Source: Actinomycetota bacterium (GTDB taxonomy: Bacteria; Actinomycetota; Acidimicrobiia; Spongiisociales; ZC4RG35). From it: a DNA stretch of 25,968 nucleotides. Position numbers and translations under genes: made by a program. The stretch spans positions 1-25,968 of the forward strand of contig JAPUJM010000073.1 in assembly GCA_027296205.1 (NCBI GenBank). The letters are read 5' to 3'. The notes under the pieces are model-generated. The model was not told where the DNA came from and ran no database searches. It saw only the letters and a list, made by a program, of their open reading frames with translations. Below, one piece after another: positions 15,565-22,582 of this stretch (the first letter of the stretch is position 1; every line of letters begins with the position of its first letter).

Positions 15565-16080
15565 CTAGGGACGGCTGTCGGCGAAGGTGAATCGGGTGAC
15601 ATCCTCCGGAAAGTGAGACCAGGCCAAGCCTTTCGAGGGCCTCAGAATCCGCAGTCCGCCGGCCAGCTCGTCGTCCCAGGCATCTGGCGGCGGGGTGTAT
15701 CCGAGGCCGGCGTACTTGCGGACGAATTTCGCAGACAACCGGGTGGCCAGGTCACCGGCCACCGGAGACGACGGCTCGGATCGGCCGTAGAGGATGGTGG
15801 TCTCTGAGCCACTTTCGAGATGAAGGGCGCACGCGGTGTTGGTCTCGAGATTGCGAGCGTGACGGGATTTGGGTGATCCGTCGTACCAGAAGGCCCCGTC
15901 GAGCCAGACTCCCCAACGAGGAACGACGTGAGGTGCGCCGTCGGGCCCTGTTGTCGAGAGCCAATAGTGGAGTGAGTCGATGAGACGCTGTTCCACCGTC
16001 ACCCAGGAAAGGAAGGCCCCGTCCGGCTTCACTCCATACCCATCGGGCATCTCCGGCCGGTCCACCAGGGGAATACTCAT
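15565..16080 (-). CDS. Pyridoxamine 5'-phosphate oxidase-like split-barrel flavoprotein
   Basis: A 171-residue FMN-binding split-barrel protein. The core GAPHVVPRWGVWLDGAFWYDGSPKSRHARNL region (from about residue 48) has the layout of PNPOx-like/F420-dependent enzymes: a substrate strand, then the SPKSRHARNL phosphate-binding segment, then the strand with CALHLESG. Cofactor (FMN, F420 or haem) and reaction cannot be settled from the sequence. The ATG at 16080 begins one base after the gcvT stop, so it is the last gene of the merR operon; an in-frame upstream extension lies inside gcvT and is rejected. Confidence 0.82.
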   Translation of the reverse strand: MSIPLVDRPEMPDGYGVKPDGAFLSWVTVEQRLIDSLHYWLSTTGPDGAPHVVPRWGVWLDGAFWYDGSPKSRHARNLETNTACALHLESGSETTILYGRSEPSSPVAGDLATRLSAKFVRKYAGLGYTPPPDAWDDELAGGLRILRPSKGLAWSHFPEDVTRFTFADSRP

Positions 16081-16081
16081 G

Positions 16082-17131
16082 TCAGACCTTGTGGAAAGGA
16101 GGTGTGGCGAGTCGCCCCGGTACCCAGCGGTCACGGATCTCCACTTCGATGGTGTCCGTTTCCATGTCTGGTGGAGGAGAGATATAGGCCATTCCGATGC
16201 CGGTCCCGAGCATTGGGCTCAGGTTGCCCGACGTGACATCGCCCCGGCCACCCGCGGAGGTCCTTATCTTGTATCCGTGACGGGGGATCCCACGATCCTG
16301 GAGAACGAATCCAGTCAGCTTTCTCTCGACACCGTGCTCCTTTTGCCGAACCAGCGTCTCGCGGCCGACAAACTCGTGATCTAGGGACACTGCGAAGTTG
16401 ATCCCGGCCTCATAGGGAGTTGTTGTCTCGTCGATATCCTCGCCCCAAAGCGCCAGGCCGGCTTCGAGGCGAAGTGTGTCACGGGCGCCTAGACCGCAGG
16501 GTGTCACCTCCGCTTCGACGAGGGCATCGGCCAGCTTCACCCCGGTACTGGGATCGGTGCAGATCTCTCCACCGGACTCCCCGGTATAACCGGTCCCGGC
16601 CATCGAGATGCGTCCCCCATCCCACTCGGTTCGGGTCAGCCGGAACCGTCCGGGCACGACTCCGAGCATGTCTTCGAATACCCCTTTCGCTTCCGGTCCC
16701 TGGAGGGCGATCAACACGGTCGACATCTGCAGATCGGCCACCGCACAGCCCGGCTGGTCTCCGAAGGCGTCCATCACCCTCTGCTGGTTGGCGGCGTTGG
16801 GAAGAACCCAGAACTCATCCGGCGCCCACCACCAAATGATCATGTCGTCGATAATCCCCCCGCTGCCATTGAGGATCATCGTGTATTGGCTGTGACCCGG
16901 CTCGACGCGCTCGATGTCATTGCACAACAGTTTCCGGACGGCGTCATGGGCACCCGGGCCGGTCAGCTCGAACCGTCCAAGATGGGTGACGTCGAAGAAA
17001 CCGACAGAGTTGCGCACGGCGCGATGCTCGGCGAGAACAGACTCGTACTGAACCGGCATTTCCCAACCACCGAAATCGATAAAACGCGCTCCGAGCCCAG
17101 TGTTGGTTTGGTGCAGCGGTGAGCGCCTCAT
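16082..17131 (-). CDS. gcvT: Aminomethyltransferase (glycine cleavage T protein) or GcvT-like folate enzyme
   Basis: Tetrahydrofolate-dependent enzyme that takes the aminomethyl group from lipoyl-GcvH and releases ammonia and methylene-THF. It has 349 residues. The N-terminus is HQTNTGLGARFIDFGGWEMPVQY; the folate-site acidic pair D95-D96 is in GGIIDDMI; TGYTGESGGEI and GLGARDTLRLEAG follow, all typical of true GcvT; the C-terminal barrel starts near residue 270. GcvH is encoded at 22583-22963 but gcvP is not in the window. The ATG at 17131 overlaps the upstream gene stop (ATGA). It sits in an operon behind a MerR regulator. Confidence 0.92.
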   Translation of the reverse strand: MRRSPLHQTNTGLGARFIDFGGWEMPVQYESVLAEHRAVRNSVGFFDVTHLGRFELTGPGAHDAVRKLLCNDIERVEPGHSQYTMILNGSGGIIDDMIIWWWAPDEFWVLPNAANQQRVMDAFGDQPGCAVADLQMSTVLIALQGPEAKGVFEDMLGVVPGRFRLTRTEWDGGRISMAGTGYTGESGGEICTDPSTGVKLADALVEAEVTPCGLGARDTLRLEAGLALWGEDIDETTTPYEAGINFAVSLDHEFVGRETLVRQKEHGVERKLTGFVLQDRGIPRHGYKIRTSAGGRGDVTSGNLSPMLGTGIGMAYISPPPDMETDTIEVEIRDRWVPGRLATPPFHKV

Positions 17132-17565
17132 CCGATCAGGCGCTCACCCCGGTCTTCTAGACGCACTATCTCGGGACGACCGGGTATCCGGGTGAGGGCG
17201 GCGGCTTCCTCGAGATGGTCCGGCTCATCGAGTCCGTATTTGACCACCAAATGGAGATAGTCGCGTTGATAGAAAACCTTGCACTTGGTGTCAGGGTGGA
17301 TGGCCCGGAGACGGCGGACTTTCTTGTTCTTCTTGGTCACGAGTTTCTGGTTCATCGTCGTGATCTCGATGAACAAGTCATCGTCGGGAAGGTAGAAGTC
17401 GGGAGTGAACCACTTGGTTGGCTCACCTTCCGAGTCGAACTCGATCGGAAAACTCCTGGGCTCGTAGTCCCATGGGACGCCATAGAAGTCGAGAAGGAGG
17501 GCGAACTGCCGCTCGCTGTTGTGGGCGAATTCGATCTGACGTGCCGCGGGGCGGTCTGTGCTCAG
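17128..17565 (-). CDS. PD-(D/E)XK nuclease-fold-like protein with apparent CTG start
   Basis: The frame is open from 17637 to 17128, but contains no ATG, GTG or TTG before a TTG at 17376. Coding is clear well upstream of that: in order the segments FAHNSERQFALLLDFYGV, WDYEPRSFPIEF, FTPDFYLPDDDLFIEIT and KVFYQRDYLHLVVKYGL are seen. The CTG at 17565 overlaps the merR stop by four bases (CTGA), mirroring the ATGA overlap at the other end with gcvT, so I take it as the start (145 residues). The layout Glu helix, PDF, then IEIT resembles PD-(D/E)XK nuclease domains, but the usual catalytic Lys after the Glu is Thr; a Lys follows at MNQK. Activity is uncertain and the fold call is an inference. Confidence 0.7.
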   Translation of the reverse strand: MSTDRPAARQIEFAHNSERQFALLLDFYGVPWDYEPRSFPIEFDSEGEPTKWFTPDFYLPDDDLFIEITTMNQKLVTKKNKKVRRLRAIHPDTKCKVFYQRDYLHLVVKYGLDEPDHLEEAAALTRIPGRPEIVRLEDRGERLIG

Positions 17566-18035
17566 GGGGCCCCTGCCTCGATAGCCCCGGTGAGTTCTGC
17601 ATCTTCCGGAAACAGCTGGTGAATCGCTCCTTCGACCTCATCCCGAACCGGTCCGATGGCAATACCGAAAACCCCCTGGCCCCTGCGGAAGACGTCGACG
17701 ACCTCTTCTTCGGAGTGAGCGGCGTAGATGGTCTGACCGTCGCTCAACAGGGTGACGTCCGCCAGCGGCTGATCGGAGTCGAGTTGCTCTCGAAGAATCA
17801 AGACGGCCGACCGGATCTTCTTGAGACTCATTCCGGCGTCGAGAAGTCTCTTGATCACTTTCAGCTGGACCACGTCGGTGAATGAGTAGAGCCTCTGTGT
17901 GCCGGAGCCACTCGCCCGCCGAAGCGCGGGGACAATCAGGTCCGTCCGAGCCCAATAATCGAGTTGGCGGTAGGTGATACCAACCAGCTTGCAGACCTGA
18001 GGCGCTCGGTAACCGAGTTCTCGCTCTTGTGTCAT
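17562..18035 (-). CDS. MerR-family transcriptional regulator (Rv1830-like)
   Basis: A 157-residue regulator with a winged-helix MerR domain at about residues 8-78 (YRAPQVCKLVGITYRQLDYW, then RLYSFTDVVQLKVIKRLLDAGMSLKKI). A C-terminal part with SDGQTIYAAHSEEEVVDVFRRGQGVFGIAIG replaces the cysteine-rich metal sites of classical MerR, so a metal sensor is unlikely. The context (near a DUF151 gene and a GarA/MerR block) matches M. tuberculosis Rv1830. The ATG at 18035 has an excellent GGAGG five bases upstream. It heads the operon with the nuclease-like gene, gcvT and the split-barrel protein; an inverted repeat in its leader suggests autoregulation. Confidence 0.92.
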   Translation of the reverse strand: MTQERELGYRAPQVCKLVGITYRQLDYWARTDLIVPALRRASGSGTQRLYSFTDVVQLKVIKRLLDAGMSLKKIRSAVLILREQLDSDQPLADVTLLSDGQTIYAAHSEEEVVDVFRRGQGVFGIAIGPVRDEVEGAIHQLFPEDAELTGAIEAGAP

Positions 18036-18040
18036 TCAAT

Positions 18041-18074
18041 CCTCCGGATTACATGCTTGTAACTCCGTCGGAGG
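18041..18074 (-). promoter_or_regulatory. merR leader: inverted repeat operator overlapping ribosome-site hairpin
   Basis: Minus strand 18062-18049 is TTACAAGCATGTAA, a 5-bp inverted repeat (TTACA/TGTAA) around four bases, placed just after the predicted transcription start: a plausible operator for the MerR protein itself. Around it, CCTCCG (18074-18069) is complementary to CGGAGG (18046-18041), which contains the ribosome site GGAGG. In the mRNA this would hide the ribosome site. CTCC at 18073-18070 can instead pair with the adjacent GGAG (18066-18063), so two exclusive folds are possible. Confidence 0.5.
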
Positions 18075-18076
18075 GA

Positions 18077-18106
18077 AAGCTAACGGTGAACCCTTCGTCG
18101 TGTCAA
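18077..18106 (-). promoter_or_regulatory. merR operon promoter (TTGACA, 18 bp, TAGCTT)
   Basis: A perfect -35 TTGACA (18106-18101) and a -10 TAGCTT (18082-18077) are separated by 18 bp. Transcription would start near 18070, leaving a leader of about 35 nt that carries the inverted repeat and GGAGG. This is the best classical promoter seen in the window. Confidence 0.65.
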
Positions 18107-18184
18107 CGTTTCCTGTGGAAAACTCGCGTCAGGTTGGTCCCGACGTCTGACGATCGCCGGCGCTTTCACCCAACAAAATTCCGG

Positions 18185-18830
18185 TCAGGAAGACGATTTG
18201 ACCATCCCGGCCGCCCGCTCCACCTGGTCTTTTGTCCCCACGACGACCAGACGATCACCGGGAGCGAGCGTGACGTCGGCGCCGGGATTGACGACCACCT
18301 GGGACTCCCCACCTTCCACAGCGAGAATCAGCGCTCCGCTGTCTTGACGGATCCCCGACTCCTGGATGGTTTTGCCGGCAACATCGCAATTGGTGGCTAT
18401 GTCCAACTCTTCGACTCGAAACTCGACCGGGCTGCCGGCTACCACCACGTCGAATACCTGCGCCAATTCGGGCTGCATTGCCATCAGCGCCAGCCGCTCC
18501 GCTCCTACCGCCTGGGGTGCGACGACCGCATCAGCGCCGGCGAGAAACAGTTTTCGCTCTGACTCGAGCTCTGTCGCCCGGCAAACAACGCGGACATCGG
18601 GTCGCAGTGCCTTGACCGATAATGCGATCACAAGATTGTCGGAGTCATCGGCAACACAAGCGATCACAGCCTGGGCATGTTCAATTCCGGCAAGCTCGAG
18701 AACATCGTTGTGTGTCGCGTCACCCGTTATGACGACGGCATCGGCCGCCCGGGCTGCTTGAACTCTGTCAGCCGAGACTTCGATGACGACGACGTCGACA
18801 TCTCTGTCTCGTATCTCTGACCATGTTTTT
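18185..18830 (-). CDS. Potassium channel, C-terminal RCK/TrkA part (separated by frameshift)
   Basis: This frame continues the channel gene after a one-base frameshift at the A5 run (T5 on the plus strand, 18826-18830). It encodes the rest of the TrkA-N Rossmann domain (DVDVVVIEVSADRV, ADAVVITGDATHNDVL, DNLVIALSVKALRP, VVCRATELESERKLFLAGAD) and a TrkA-C ligand-binding domain (VEFRVEELDIA through APGDRLVVVGTKDQVERA). It has no start codon of its own near the junction, so it would be made only if the frame is intact in the cell or by ribosomal slippage. Adding one A restores GRVGQKTWSEIRDRDV and a protein of about 332 residues, the usual length for a single-pore RCK channel. Sequencing error, recent mutation and slippage cannot be separated here. 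Confidence 0.75.
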
Positions 18831-19182
18831 GTCCAACACGGCCGAAGCCACAGACGATGATGTGGTTGGTCAGTTTGGCGGCCTGGCTCTGCATACGTCT
18901 CCGTCTCCGGTGATCCCCGAGGTCCACCAGGTATTCGATGGACGCGATCGCAGTGTAGATGGCGATGCCAAAGCCGCCGATGAGGATGAACATCGTCCAC
19001 AATTGACCGCCGGCGGAGAGATCGAATACCTCGCCGAAGCCAACGGTGGTGACGGTGATGACCACCATGTAGAGGGCATCGAATACGGGGGCCCCTTCTA
19101 TGACGATGTAACCGATGGCGCCCACCACCACGATTACCGCCAGGGCTCCCAGCCCGTATCCAATGCGCTGCTTCGGGTTCAC
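18727..19182 (-). CDS. Potassium channel, N-terminal pore part (truncated by frameshift)
   Basis: Kch/MthK-like channel with two membrane helices. TM1 is at about residues 10-28 (LGALAVIVVVGAIGYIVI), the selectivity filter TVTTVGFGE at about 43-51 (GFG instead of the commoner GYG, a frequent variant in this group), and TM2 at about 62-84. The cytosolic Rossmann domain begins NHIIVCGFGRVGQK (about 105-118) and then leaves frame: residues after 118 are rich in Ser/Arg and not family-like. The GTG start at 19182 overlaps the DUF151 gene stop (GTGA). As written, this product would lack the gating RCK domain. Confidence 0.8.
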   Translation of the reverse strand: MNPKQRIGYGLGALAVIVVVGAIGYIVIEGAPVFDALYMVVITVTTVGFGEVFDLSAGGQLWTMFILIGGFGIAIYTAIASIEYLVDLGDHRRRRRMQSQAAKLTNHIIVCGFGRVGQKHGQRYETEMSTSSSSKSRLTEFKQPGRPMPSS

Positions 19183-19697
19183 TCCTGTTGTTCGGGGTCT
19201 TCGCCGCTGAGGAAGTCCTCCACGGTTACTTCCTCGAGGAACTCGCGGAAGCGGGCCACCTCCTCCTCCTCGTCGTCCTCTTCGAAGTGGACTCCCGCCT
19301 CTTCGAGGACCCCAGAAATGGTGAAAACGGGGGTGCCGGTTCGGACCGCGAGCGCAATGGCATCAGATGGCCGAGACGAGATCTGGATCTCTTTGCCGGA
19401 AACTTCGAGGGCGAGGTCGGCGTAGAAAACGGAATCACGCATCTCGGTGATCACCACTCGAACGGCGAGGGCCCCGACAGCATCGATGACAGATCGCATC
19501 AGGTCGTGGGTGAGGGGGCGTGGGGGCTGGATTCCCTCGAGTGCGATGGCGATCGCGGTGGCCTCGTTGGCACCGATCCAGATGGGGAGGTAGCGAGATC
19601 CGTCCTTCTCCCGAAGCAGGACAATCGGCTGGTTGGAAGGCAGCTCAACCCTCACACCGACCACATCCATCGGGATCAAATCACCGTTATCGGCCAT
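19179..19697 (-). CDS. Bifunctional nuclease family protein (DUF151, Rv1829-like)
   Basis: A 172-residue DUF151 protein. The domain (about residues 8-135) shows VELPSNQPIVLLREKDG, LPIWIGANEATAIAIALEG, PLTHDLM and the strongly conserved SRPSDAIALAVRTGTPVF. Plant and bacterial members have been reported with DNase/RNase activity; the role in actinobacteria is open. The C-terminus is very acidic (EEDDEEEEVA and a Glu/Asp-rich tail), as in relatives. ATG at 19697 has TAACCT six bases upstream. It is linked by GTGA overlap to the potassium-channel gene, and lies between two merR genes as in mycobacteria. Confidence 0.92.
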   Translation of the reverse strand: MADNGDLIPMDVVGVRVELPSNQPIVLLREKDGSRYLPIWIGANEATAIAIALEGIQPPRPLTHDLMRSVIDAVGALAVRVVITEMRDSVFYADLALEVSGKEIQISSRPSDAIALAVRTGTPVFTISGVLEEAGVHFEEDDEEEEVARFREFLEEVTVEDFLSGEDPEQQE

Positions 19698-19703
19698 CGT
19701 GGG

Positions 19704-19709
19704 AGGTTA
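19704..19709 (-). promoter_or_regulatory. Leaderless-type -10 (TAACCT) of the DUF151 gene
   Basis: TAACCT ends six bases before the ATG at 19697 and no ribosome site is present between them, as expected for a leaderless start. It lies in the 39-bp gap behind hpt. Confidence 0.45.
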
Positions 19710-19736
19710 TCACCGGCGACGGAGCCAGCACAGTGG

Positions 19737-20306
19737 TCAGCCCGAATGCAGTTGCTTGGAGAGAATCTTGGGATCCTCGACAAACGCTTCGATGTCGAGC
19801 ACAGCCCAGATCGATCGGAGGTTCCGGTAGACACCTTGCCAGTCCAGCCCGTATCCGATCAGGAACTCGTCGCCTACCTCGAATCCCCGGTATTCGATGG
19901 GAACATCCGTTACTCGACGACGTGTCTTGTCGAAGAGCGCCGCGGTCGACACGGAGGCGGCTCCCCTATCGATCATCATTCTCCGGAGGACCGTCAATGT
20001 GAGCCCGGTGTCGACGATGTCTTCGACAATGATCACGTTTCGGTCCAACACGGGTGTCGATAGATCCATGGAGATCCCGATTCGACCACTTTCACCGAAC
20101 CGGTTCAGACCGAGAAAATCTACCTCGGAAGGGACGTCAACGTTGCGAACGAGGTCCGCCGCGAAAAGGACCGACCCGGTGAGGACCACCACGAACAGCG
20201 GGGCCCGGCCTTGGTAATCCTTGGAGATTGCCTCGCCCAACTCGCTCACTCTCGACTTCAGGTCAGCCTCGGTGATCACCTCGGCGGCGAACGGATAGTC
20301 CGTCAT
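19737..20306 (-). CDS. hpt: Hypoxanthine phosphoribosyltransferase
   Basis: Purine-salvage enzyme that joins hypoxanthine (and guanine) to PRPP to form IMP/GMP. It has 189 residues. The PRPP loop is VIIVEDIVDTGLT (about residues 90-102) with the acidic pair E94-D95; LTGSVLFAADL is the pyrophosphate loop; DFLGLNRFG precedes the flexible loop. All key parts are intact. The ATG at 20306 begins one base after the carboxypeptidase stop (TGAC then ATG); a TTG at 20318 is less likely. It works downstream of adenosine deaminase in the same salvage route (adenosine to inosine to hypoxanthine to IMP). Confidence 0.94.
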   Translation of the reverse strand: MTDYPFAAEVITEADLKSRVSELGEAISKDYQGRAPLFVVVLTGSVLFAADLVRNVDVPSEVDFLGLNRFGESGRIGISMDLSTPVLDRNVIIVEDIVDTGLTLTVLRRMMIDRGAASVSTAALFDKTRRRVTDVPIEYRGFEVGDEFLIGYGLDWQGVYRNLRSIWAVLDIEAFVEDPKILSKQLHSG

Positions 20307-20307
20307 G

Positions 20308-21432
20308 TCAGCTTCCAACAGTCTGATCCCACCAGAAGGTGAAGGCTGCCCACAAGGAGTCGGGTGGGGACACCGGCTGACGGTTTACGACCTCGACGGG
20401 AAGAGGGACTGGTTCCGGCACGATCGCTGTTGGCGACGGAGGATCGGTCATGAGCCCTTGGCCGGCGAGATGTAGGAAGGCTTCGATGTTCGATGTCGCC
20501 ACCAGAGGTCCCGGCTCGACTCGCTGCTTGGCAGAGACGTAAGGGTTGCCGGTCGAGACCGTCCCATAGATACCGAGTTGCTTGAATCCGTAGTCGAGCA
20601 GGACTCGGGCGTCGGCGAAGTGAGCCCGGTCTCCTTCTGATCCGAGCACAACGACGTAGAGCCGTCTTCCTTCCCGTTCGGCGGTGGACACGAATGTGAG
20701 GAGTGCCTCCGAGGTGAACCCGGTCTTGATCCCACCGGCACCGTCGTAGTCACCAAGCAGGAGGTTTGTCGTGGTTCCGACCCGCTTACTGCCGTCCGGT
20801 GCGTCGGGAAATACGACGATCCTCGACCGGACATTGTCTCTGAACTCAGGAAAGGCCATGGCGACCCTGGCGAGATCGAGAAGGTCACGGGCGCTGGAAT
20901 AGTGGTCTGGGGCGTCGAGACCGTGGGGGTTGGCGAAGTGAGTCTCGGTCAACCCGAGCTCTCTCGCTCGCTCGTTCATCATGTCGACGAACCCCTCGAC
21001 CGAGCCCCCGACGTGTTCAGCAATCGCAATCGCCGCGTCATTGGCTGAGTGGATCATTGCTGCCTTGAGGAGCGCACTCATCGTCACCTGCTCGCCTGCA
21101 ACGAGGTCGATCTCACGCTCGCCGGCGTCGGCGGCCCGTTGCGAGATCGTCACGACGTCGGTCAGATTGGATCCCTCGAGGGCAAGAAGGCCGGTCATGA
21201 TCTTCGTGGTCGATGCCATTGCTCTCTCCTGGGTGGAAAAATGAGAGGCCAACACCACTTCGCTCGACTCGTCGAAGAGGATCCATGCTGCTGCGGTGAC
21301 CGTCGGTGGACCGGGGCTGGCGAAACCGTCCTGGACCCGGGTCGGAAAGGTGAGTGGAGCGCCTGCCGCGGGTAGGGCGAGCGCCAATGTCACCAGCGCC
21401 ACCGAAGCGGCGACACGACTTAGACGTCTCAT
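20308..21432 (-). CDS. D-alanyl-D-alanine carboxypeptidase (PBP5/DacA-like)
   Basis: Low-molecular-mass penicillin-binding protein that trims the terminal D-Ala from peptidoglycan stem peptides outside the membrane. It has 374 residues with a signal peptide (about 1-25, AALALPAAGA-type end). The S11 active-site motifs are present: STTK with S74 and K77, SAN (129-131) and KTG (236-238). The C-terminal ~40 residues are Pro-rich and end with a Trp/Phe-rich segment (WAAFTFWWDQ) that could anchor it to the membrane surface, as the amphipathic helix of PBP5 does. The ATG at 21432 overlaps the merR stop (ATGA). It is in operon with hpt and the gcvH/garA/merR block. Confidence 0.94.
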   Translation of the reverse strand: MRRLSRVAASVALVTLALALPAAGAPLTFPTRVQDGFASPGPPTVTAAAWILFDESSEVVLASHFSTQERAMASTTKIMTGLLALEGSNLTDVVTISQRAADAGEREIDLVAGEQVTMSALLKAAMIHSANDAAIAIAEHVGGSVEGFVDMMNERARELGLTETHFANPHGLDAPDHYSSARDLLDLARVAMAFPEFRDNVRSRIVVFPDAPDGSKRVGTTTNLLLGDYDGAGGIKTGFTSEALLTFVSTAEREGRRLYVVVLGSEGDRAHFADARVLLDYGFKQLGIYGTVSTGNPYVSAKQRVEPGPLVATSNIEAFLHLAGQGLMTDPPSPTAIVPEPVPLPVEVVNRQPVSPPDSLWAAFTFWWDQTVGS

Positions 21433-22106
21433 GACGAGATCTGTTGCCTCAACTCCGCCGCCATCAGGGCACCATGCATCGCCCTCACCGAATCGGAGCA
21501 GGACTCGAGCACGTCCTTTGCCCTGGCTCTCGACTCGACGTTGGAGGATCTCAACAGAGGAGCCACCAACTGGGTCAGGAGATCGGACTCACGTTCGACG
21601 GACAGACGTATGGATCGAAGATGTCTCGGCTCCAGACCATGGTCCATCAGGCGCCTGGCCTCCGCACCGACGACACCAGCCTCGGGGGGAAACACCGTCG
21701 AGTTGGGGATAGGGCGAATCAACCCGACGTCGATGAGCTGTTCGAGTTCTTCCTCCGTCAGGCCAGATCGTTTGATGAGATCCGCTCGGTCGAGGGGCTC
21801 GCCTGACTCATCGAGGGCCGTCGAGCTCGAACCGCCCACAACCTCGCCCGCCTCACCCCTCTCCCAAAGGGTGAGTTTGGACTTGATGACCTTGAGGGGG
21901 AGAAAATGGTCCCTCTGCTGTGCGAGGATGAAACGCAGTCTTGCGATGTCGTCGGGATCAAACTGCCGATAACCGCTGGACGATCGTCCCGGATCGATGA
22001 GACCCTGGCTTTCGAGGAAGCGGATCTTGGACACAGACACGTCGGGGAAGTCTTCCCGGAGGAGGTTGATCACCTCGCCGATGCTGAGTGCAGGGGTGTC
22101 AGGCAT
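21429..22106 (-). CDS. MerR-family transcriptional regulator (FtsR/Rv1828-like)
   Basis: A 225-residue regulator with an N-terminal MerR winged helix (about 7-75: LSIGEVINLLREDFPDVSVSKIRFLESQGLI, SGYRQFDPDDIARLRFIL). A second helical part from about residue 105 (ADLIKRSGLTEEELEQLIDVGLI) resembles the C-terminal domain of M. tuberculosis Rv1828 and corynebacterial FtsR, a cell-division regulator. No metal-binding cysteines are seen. The ATG at 22106 overlaps the FHA gene by eight bases; a TTG at 22124 would overlap more. It lies in the conserved gcvH-garA-merR order. Target genes in this host are unknown. Confidence 0.93.
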   Translation of the reverse strand: MPDTPALSIGEVINLLREDFPDVSVSKIRFLESQGLIDPGRSSSGYRQFDPDDIARLRFILAQQRDHFLPLKVIKSKLTLWERGEAGEVVGGSSSTALDESGEPLDRADLIKRSGLTEEELEQLIDVGLIRPIPNSTVFPPEAGVVGAEARRLMDHGLEPRHLRSIRLSVERESDLLTQLVAPLLRSSNVESRARAKDVLESCSDSVRAMHGALMAAELRQQISS

Positions 22107-22539
22107 CCCCGTGGGCGACGACAAAGTGGAATCGCCCGACCATTACCTCGTCGCCCGCATCGAGTTGTGCCTGATCGACCCGCTCATCATTTACGTAAGT
22201 GCCGTTCGTCGAGCCGCTGTCTTCGACCCTCATCTCCTCACTCGTCAGCACGAAGCGACAGTGGTGTCTCGAAACGGTCACGTCGTTGAGGAAGATGTCA
22301 CTCTCGGGGTGTCGACCGACGGTGGTGTTGCCGGTCTTGAGCATGTAGGTCATACCGGTACGGGGGCCGCGCTCGACGACCAGGGCAAACCCGGTTAGAC
22401 CTTCAATGTGTGAAGCCTCGTCACGGCTGAGCGGGTGACCCGAACGATCGGATATCGGTACGTATAGGACCGTTGGGTCAGTCTCGACCTCAACCTCAGG
22501 CTTCGGTTTGGCTGACTCATCGCCGTGATTGTCTGTCAT
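22099..22539 (-). CDS. garA: FHA-domain protein, GarA-like
   Basis: A 146-residue protein with an acidic N-terminal tail and a C-terminal forkhead-associated domain (about 50-142). FHA landmarks are VGRHPESDIFL (G75, R76, H77), VSRHHC (S90, H92) and DSGSTNGTYVN (N112, G113), which bind phosphothreonine. In mycobacteria GarA is phosphorylated in a tail motif ETTSVF and then folds back, switching its control of 2-oxoglutarate and glutamate enzymes. The tail here reads ETDPTV with Thr20 and Thr23, so a similar but altered phospho-site is possible. The ATG at 22539 is preferred over a GTG at 22545. Placed between gcvH and merR as in mycobacteria. Confidence 0.88.
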   Translation of the reverse strand: MTDNHGDESAKPKPEVEVETDPTVLYVPISDRSGHPLSRDEASHIEGLTGFALVVERGPRTGMTYMLKTGNTTVGRHPESDIFLNDVTVSRHHCRFVLTSEEMRVEDSGSTNGTYVNDERVDQAQLDAGDEVMVGRFHFVVAHGDA

Positions 22540-22547
22540 CGCCACAG

Positions 22548-22553
22548 ATGATA
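22548..22553 (-). promoter_or_regulatory. Possible internal -10 (TATCAT) before the garA-like gene
   Basis: TATCAT lies in the 43-bp gap between gcvH and the FHA gene and ends eight bases before the ATG at 22539. It could add an internal, nearly leaderless start to the operon. No -35 is evident. Confidence 0.3.
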
Positions 22554-22582
22554 GGTAGCGCCGTCAGATGTGCCGGCGACCC

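Noticed and set aside
19188..20063. 291-residue plus-strand frame opposite the DUF151 gene and hpt
   Set aside because: Antisense to two genes with clear family motifs and with no domain of its own.
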